A stretch of 35,979 nucleotides of DNA from IMG/VR virus record IMGVR_UViG_3300038441_000844, positions 1 to 35,979 of that record; one strand, given 5' to 3'. Of this stretch, positions 32,398 through 35,979 are shown piece after piece; position 1 is the stretch's first letter; every line of letters starts with the position of its first letter. Both the position numbers and the translations under genes were made by a program. The notes beneath the pieces are model-generated. The model did no database searches and was not told where the DNA came from. It was given only the letters and a program-made list of their open reading frames with translations. This stretch comes from a virus.

Positions 32398-32427
32398 AAC
32401 AGGGGAGGCAACTCCCCTGTTCTTTTT
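32398..32427 (+). terminator. Rho-independent terminator with GCAA loop
   Basis: AACAGGGGAG and CTCCCCTGTT (32398-32407, 32412-32421) form a perfect 10-bp stem with a GNRA-type GCAA loop, followed by CTTTTT. It stands 7 bases after the giant gene's stop and only 14 bases before the next plus-strand ATG, so it must attenuate read-through into the downstream gene. Confidence 0.9.
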
Positions 32428-32440
32428 AGAGAGATTGTCT

Positions 32441-34609
32441 ATGGCTACGGTATCCACACGAGATCGGGACATTATCACGAAATCGTTTCGTATGCTGACC
32501 CGAGGGATTCCTCCAAGTCAGCTGTTGGAAAAGTTGGACTGGGATAACTACTTCAACGTATTTTCCAGTGCAACAGGCGACAACCGTTACATCAACCCGA
32601 TTGCACAATTCAGTCCTGCAACAGATCCACGTTACGGCCGTCTCATGGTTACCTCCGAAGGTGGCATGGGCAGCATGTGGAAGGACATGTACGAAGACAA
32701 CGTCACCCTGCTCACCTTAACAGCAGGCGTGCCACAATTTGCGGGGCTGCTCAGTTTTATCACCAACATGTTCAGCCCTACTGCGGCGATCATTGCGAAC
32801 AAAGGTCGCGCACCCGGCTTGGCGTTCTACATGGGCCAAGCGGCAGGCTCCATCGCGTTTGCCGGCATTCAGATGATGTCGATCAGCGTTCAGTTCTTGG
32901 CGTTCATCATGGACTCCCCAAGAAACAACTTCTACACTATTAAACCGTCAATGGGTGCTTACACCATGGCGGCAACAGGCGTGCTCAACGACCTGATGGT
33001 GAAGCTGGGTTACATCGATCCAATCCTGCCGAAGCGTGCTCAGGAACAGCAGGACCCGTTGTACGGTCTGAAGCCTGACTACGACAACAGCAACTCCGTG
33101 GCCAGCCTCAGTCTGTTGATGCCTGACGTGGTTAACAGCGACGGCACCATCGATTTGATGCGTCTGGTAATGAAGGGGACGCGTAAGCATCGCAAGATGC
33201 TGAAGAAGCTGACAGAGCTGGACAACGAGACTCTGAGTACACCGGACGAGAAATTGGTCCGGGCTCAGCAGTTGATGGAAGAGATTACGTTTGGTCAAGA
33301 CGTGATTTCGGGTTCTCCTTCTCAGAGCTACATTGAAGCCGAGATGGGAACCGTTGGTAAGGTCCGTGGTGAAGACGAAGGTAACTTCAGTGAGCAGGAC
33401 AGCGCTTACACCAACAGGGCGGCTTACGAGAACACCAGCAACGCTGGCGTGGGTGTGGCTGACTTAGGTGTGGCTGGAGCTGCTGCTGCGGCTGCTGGCG
33501 GTGGCGCTAGTCCTCAGGGCATGGGCGAGACGACCTCTTACGGTTCAGGTCCCGCCATTAACCCGAACGAGAACGCGGGTCGTCCTCAGACTGCTACACC
33601 AGGGGCTAACCCTAACGTGGCGGGTGGTCAACAAGAGTACTACGCGGATGACCCGAACGACCGTACGTGGGCGGGTGATGTTTATGACCTTGTTCAAACA
33701 GCAATCTACGGTGGTATGGATGCGCTCACTTTCCGTGTTGAGACCAGTTCTGGCTCTATTACTGACAGCTTTAGTAGCAACCACGGGCCTTCACCAATGG
33801 CGGAGAAGTTCAACTCCATTGTGTCTTCGGCTAACGACTTCAAATTCGACGTGGCTGGTGGTGCAACGGGGATCGGCATCATCGACTCCGTGGTTAACAC
33901 AATCAAGGAAGGTGCAATTGGTGCCTTGTCAGGTTCCGTTATTGGGAACATTCCACTCGCGCTAGTGAACAACTCGTACGTGAAGATCCCGGACCACTGG
34001 ACTGGGGCCACGAGCAACCTGCATACTGAAAGTTACGAAATGAACTTCCAGTGCAACTACGCTCACCCGTACGAACAGATCATGAAGATCTGGGTGCCGT
34101 TTGCGTTGATCCTCCCACTGGTGGCTCCATTCAGTTCGGGCGGTTCGATGTACACCGCTCCGTTCTACGTGAAAGCCTTCTGCCAGTCTCGTTCGATTAT
34201 TCGGACAGGTCTGGTGAGTTCTGCTCGCTTTGTATTCGGTGATGGTGAAGCCGGTTGGACCAAAGACCGTAAGCCGTTGAACCTCAAGATCACTCTTGAG
34301 ATCGCGGACATGGAGCCTCTGGTGTCTGTCCCAATCGACCGCTCCATGAGCCTGCTGCGTCTGACCAACCCAGCCGACGTTGCGCAACGTATCTTCTCTG
34401 ACGATACCGCGTACAACAACTACCTCAGTCGTTTGACCGGTGTAAGTTACCTCGACACCGTAATGCGTTATTCCCGTATCAACCGTCAACTGACGGGTGT
34501 GGTATTGGACATGAAGCAAAGCATCCGGGCTGACAACATCGCCGCGAAGATCTCTGACTCCGTAGTGGCTGACTTGGCGCGTATCTTCACCAAGCCTATT
34601 TCCCGATAA
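32441..34609 (+). CDS. Hydrophobic virion structural protein, 722 residues
   Basis: No family name is certain; the position after the giant tail protein suggests the structural cluster following phiKZ gp181. The ATG at 32441 is chosen over an in-frame TTG two codons earlier. AGAGAG lies upstream. Two long hydrophobic segments stand near the N-terminus: about residues 90-112 (LTAGVPQFAGLLSFITNM) and about 129-157 (GSIAFAGIQMMSISVQFLAF). A third is at about 551-567 (WVPFALILPLVAPFSSG). A Gly/Ala/Pro/Asn-rich, presumably disordered linker occupies about 340-405. The C-terminal domain has DRKPLNLKITLEIADMEPLV, a beta-rich block. Hydrophobic helices in a virion protein suggest membrane insertion at injection, or a packed baseplate or head-neck core. 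Confidence 0.72.
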   Translation: MATVSTRDRDIITKSFRMLTRGIPPSQLLEKLDWDNYFNVFSSATGDNRYINPIAQFSPATDPRYGRLMVTSEGGMGSMWKDMYEDNVTLLTLTAGVPQFAGLLSFITNMFSPTAAIIANKGRAPGLAFYMGQAAGSIAFAGIQMMSISVQFLAFIMDSPRNNFYTIKPSMGAYTMAATGVLNDLMVKLGYIDPILPKRAQEQQDPLYGLKPDYDNSNSVASLSLLMPDVVNSDGTIDLMRLVMKGTRKHRKMLKKLTELDNETLSTPDEKLVRAQQLMEEITFGQDVISGSPSQSYIEAEMGTVGKVRGEDEGNFSEQDSAYTNRAAYENTSNAGVGVADLGVAGAAAAAAGGGASPQGMGETTSYGSGPAINPNENAGRPQTATPGANPNVAGGQQEYYADDPNDRTWAGDVYDLVQTAIYGGMDALTFRVETSSGSITDSFSSNHGPSPMAEKFNSIVSSANDFKFDVAGGATGIGIIDSVVNTIKEGAIGALSGSVIGNIPLALVNNSYVKIPDHWTGATSNLHTESYEMNFQCNYAHPYEQIMKIWVPFALILPLVAPFSSGGSMYTAPFYVKAFCQSRSIIRTGLVSSARFVFGDGEAGWTKDRKPLNLKITLEIADMEPLVSVPIDRSMSLLRLTNPADVAQRIFSDDTAYNNYLSRLTGVSYLDTVMRYSRINRQLTGVVLDMKQSIRADNIAAKISDSVVADLARIFTKPISR

Positions 34610-34615
34610 GGCGGT

Positions 34616-34660
34616 TATAACCCCCTACCCACCCTGAGAAGGAGTGGGTAGGGGGTTATA
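34616..34660. terminator. Bidirectional terminator between convergent units
   Basis: A perfect 17-bp stem (34616-34632 with 34644-34660; TATAACCCCCTACCCAC) with an 11-base loop that can pair a little further. It separates the stops of the 722-residue (plus) and 367-residue (minus) genes. The core CCCCTACCC resembles the hairpin at 3208-3246, which also separates convergent units. Confidence 0.87.
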
Positions 34661-34669
34661 GTTGCTTGC

Positions 34670-35773
34670 TTACAAATCGATCTGAGGTGCGTTCTTCAAT
34701 ACACGCTTCAATTCAAACACCGCATTGCGTTCGGTAAACATACCGGCGGTGGCAATCATCGGGATCAAGTAATCAACGGTGCTCAACAGTTCGATCATGT
34801 CAGAGCTGGCCGTGTTGATCAGTGTCAAGTCATACGCCATACCGAATTGGGTATACGCCATCCACCAGTCCGGACCACACACCTTGGTCAGGATAAACAA
34901 CAGCTTGTCCCGGAGGATAGGGTAGTCTTCCGGATACACGTCATCGTCGAAGCGGAAAGAACGGAAGATGGTCTTGATGAACTCAGGGTAACCGGCATTG
35001 ATTGCGTTGATCCCGCTTTGGTCCAACAGCGCCAGCACTGCATCAATACTTTCGATGTCACCGTTGGCGATCATGGTCCGAACACTGTCCACCATGATCT
35101 GCTGAGCAGTACGACGATCCTTATAAAGGTCGTAGATGGACTTGTAGCTGTCCTTCATACCCAACTGAGCGGCCATCTGCATAACCGAGTTGTACATGGC
35201 ATGCTGAACACTGGTGTCAATGAATTCGTTGATGCCCGTGAACTTGTTGATCAGGCTCAGAGTTTCACGACCTACTGAGGTACGCCAGTTCTGGTTAACC
35301 CGGAAACCTTTACCGTCCGATGTAATCAGACCGTTGATGTTGGTACCCGTGATGTTCTTGAACTCAGTGGAGATCATCGAAGCCAGCTTACGCATAGCCG
35401 ATGTCTTACCGCTAACAGGAACACCCATCTGACCCGAAGCAGACGACAGGATCGAGTCATCACTCAGGGTTACACCGTTGGGACCGATCTTGATCGCCTT
35501 GGTGATCGCCTTGGTGTTCAACAGACCACCGGACAACATACCGATGATACCGTCCAACTCAGACACCGCACTGGACTTGTACTTGGTGATTGTGCCTTTA
35601 ACCGAAGTGTCCTGTGGCTTAACCAGTGCCACGCCTTCCTTGAGCTTATCACCCGTTACATCCATCGGGGTGAGAACGCCTTCCTTCACCGTACCCATCT
35701 GGGTGTTGGTTTGTTTCTTAAACATGCTTAGGCTGTTGCCAAGATCCAGCCCGTCGAAAATGCCACCAGCCAT
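34670..35773 (-). CDS. Hypothetical 367-residue protein, probable virion protein
   Basis: Not recognised. The start at 35773 (MAGGIFDGLDLGNSLSMFKK) has AAGGAG 6 bases upstream; the longer frame to 35791 lacks a site. The N-terminal 150 residues are polar, Ser/Thr/Lys-rich and probably extended. The C-terminal 200 residues are helical (YNSVMQMAAQLGMKDSYKSI; ESIDAVLALLDQSGINAINA) and end EFLKR-like (VFELKRVLKNAPQIDL). No signal peptide. It lies opposite the 722-residue gene within the structural region and is flanked by strong terminators on both sides, so it is expressed alone. Confidence 0.73.
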   Translation of the reverse strand: MAGGIFDGLDLGNSLSMFKKQTNTQMGTVKEGVLTPMDVTGDKLKEGVALVKPQDTSVKGTITKYKSSAVSELDGIIGMLSGGLLNTKAITKAIKIGPNGVTLSDDSILSSASGQMGVPVSGKTSAMRKLASMISTEFKNITGTNINGLITSDGKGFRVNQNWRTSVGRETLSLINKFTGINEFIDTSVQHAMYNSVMQMAAQLGMKDSYKSIYDLYKDRRTAQQIMVDSVRTMIANGDIESIDAVLALLDQSGINAINAGYPEFIKTIFRSFRFDDDVYPEDYPILRDKLLFILTKVCGPDWWMAYTQFGMAYDLTLINTASSDMIELLSTVDYLIPMIATAGMFTERNAVFELKRVLKNAPQIDL

Positions 35774-35788
35774 AACAGACTCCTTGAA

Positions 35789-35834
35789 CAAAAAATAAAA
35801 GAAGTAGCAGGTGGGCAGCCGAAGCCACCCACCT
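35789..35834 (-). terminator. Rho-independent terminator
   Basis: On the minus strand AGGTGGGTGGC-TTCG-GCTGCCCACCT forms a stem of about 11 pairs including G-U wobbles around a UUCG tetraloop (35809-35834). TTTTATTTTTTG follows (35789-35800). It ends the 43-residue gene's unit, 5 bases after its stop. Confidence 0.82.
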
Positions 35835-35839
35835 TTTAC

Positions 35840-35971
35840 TCATGCTTTAGGATCTTCGGACTCGTCGTGCTTTTTGCCCCGATGACTACCCATGACCCCG
35901 ATGACTTCTTCAACGGTATGGACGTTCCCCTCTTCGTCGGTAACCGTGATGGTAATCACACATGACTTCAT
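35840..35971 (-). CDS. Hypothetical 43-residue peptide (start near window edge)
   Basis: The frame reads MKSCVITITVTDEEGNVHTV, ends KHDESEDPKA, and is closed by a strong terminator just after the stop. Its beta-strand start and acidic turn look like a real small protein. The ATG at 35971 is only 8 bases from the window end, no ribosome site can be checked, and the frame is still open upstream, so the true start may lie outside the window. Confidence 0.55.
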   Translation of the reverse strand: MKSCVITITVTDEEGNVHTVEEVIGVMGSHRGKKHDESEDPKA

Positions 35972-35979
35972 ACGTAAAA

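Noticed and set aside
33468-33965. 165-residue frame nested in the 722-residue gene on the same strand
   Set aside because: It was compared with the nested beta frame. It starts in the Ala/Gly-rich linker, lacks a Shine-Dalgarno, and is Thr/Arg/Leu/Ser-rich as out-of-frame reads of this phage usually are.
1-35979. tRNA genes, CRISPR arrays, insertion sequences, introns or homing endonucleases
   Set aside because: Intergenic gaps are too short for tRNAs, and no cloverleaf, regular repeat array, transposase or interrupted gene was seen. A tRNA or intron search program was not available.

Overview
The window reads as part of the late/structural region of a giant (jumbo) tailed phage of the phiKZ supergroup, most probably a Pseudomonas myovirus closer to EL-type than to phiKZ itself. 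This rests on a contractile tail sheath and tube pair, a multisubunit RNA polymerase encoded by the phage (a beta subunit, plus the front half of beta' ending just after the catalytic aspartates), a prohead protease of the T4 gp21/phiKZ gp175 type, a phiKZ gp144/EL188-like modular endolysin, and a 2679-residue virion protein with peptidoglycan-degrading domains in the position of phiKZ gp181. Base composition is near 50 % G+C by eye (not computed). No tRNA, rRNA, CRISPR, insertion sequence or integrase was seen. Coding density is very high: no gap between genes exceeds about 170 bases.

Layout. (1) 56-3188, plus strand: tail sheath and tail tube, closed by a bidirectional terminator at 3208-3246. 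(2) 3271-13000, minus strand: about seventeen small or medium genes in short transcription units separated by strong hairpins. They include a secreted protein, a GNAT-like fragment, a small lipoprotein-like peptide, thymidylate kinase, a PP-loop ATPase and a Nudix-like protein. Two units are preceded by nearly identical promoter-like blocks (5707-5760 and 7325-7378). (3) 13051-24322, minus strand: a long unit running beta' N-half, beta, endolysin, a 57-residue protein, two unknown proteins and the prohead protease, followed by one separately terminated 339-residue gene. (4) 24352-34609, plus strand: the giant tail/lysis protein and a hydrophobic virion protein. (5) 34670-35971, minus strand: a 367-residue probable virion protein and a 43-residue peptide at the window edge.

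How the genes fit together. The packaged RNA polymerase would be injected to start early transcription. The giant protein would breach the cell wall during entry, the protease would mature the head, and the endolysin would release progeny. The thymidylate kinase, PP-loop and Nudix genes serve nucleotide metabolism.

The most unusual observation is a second reading frame (21491-21769, minus strand) inside the RNA polymerase beta gene. It has its own strong Shine-Dalgarno sequence, typical codon choice and a transmembrane helix. In the same interval the beta frame becomes low-complexity with atypical codons. It lies upstream of the endolysin and is a candidate overprinted membrane (lysis?) gene. 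Protein names come from motifs recognised by eye; no database search was run.
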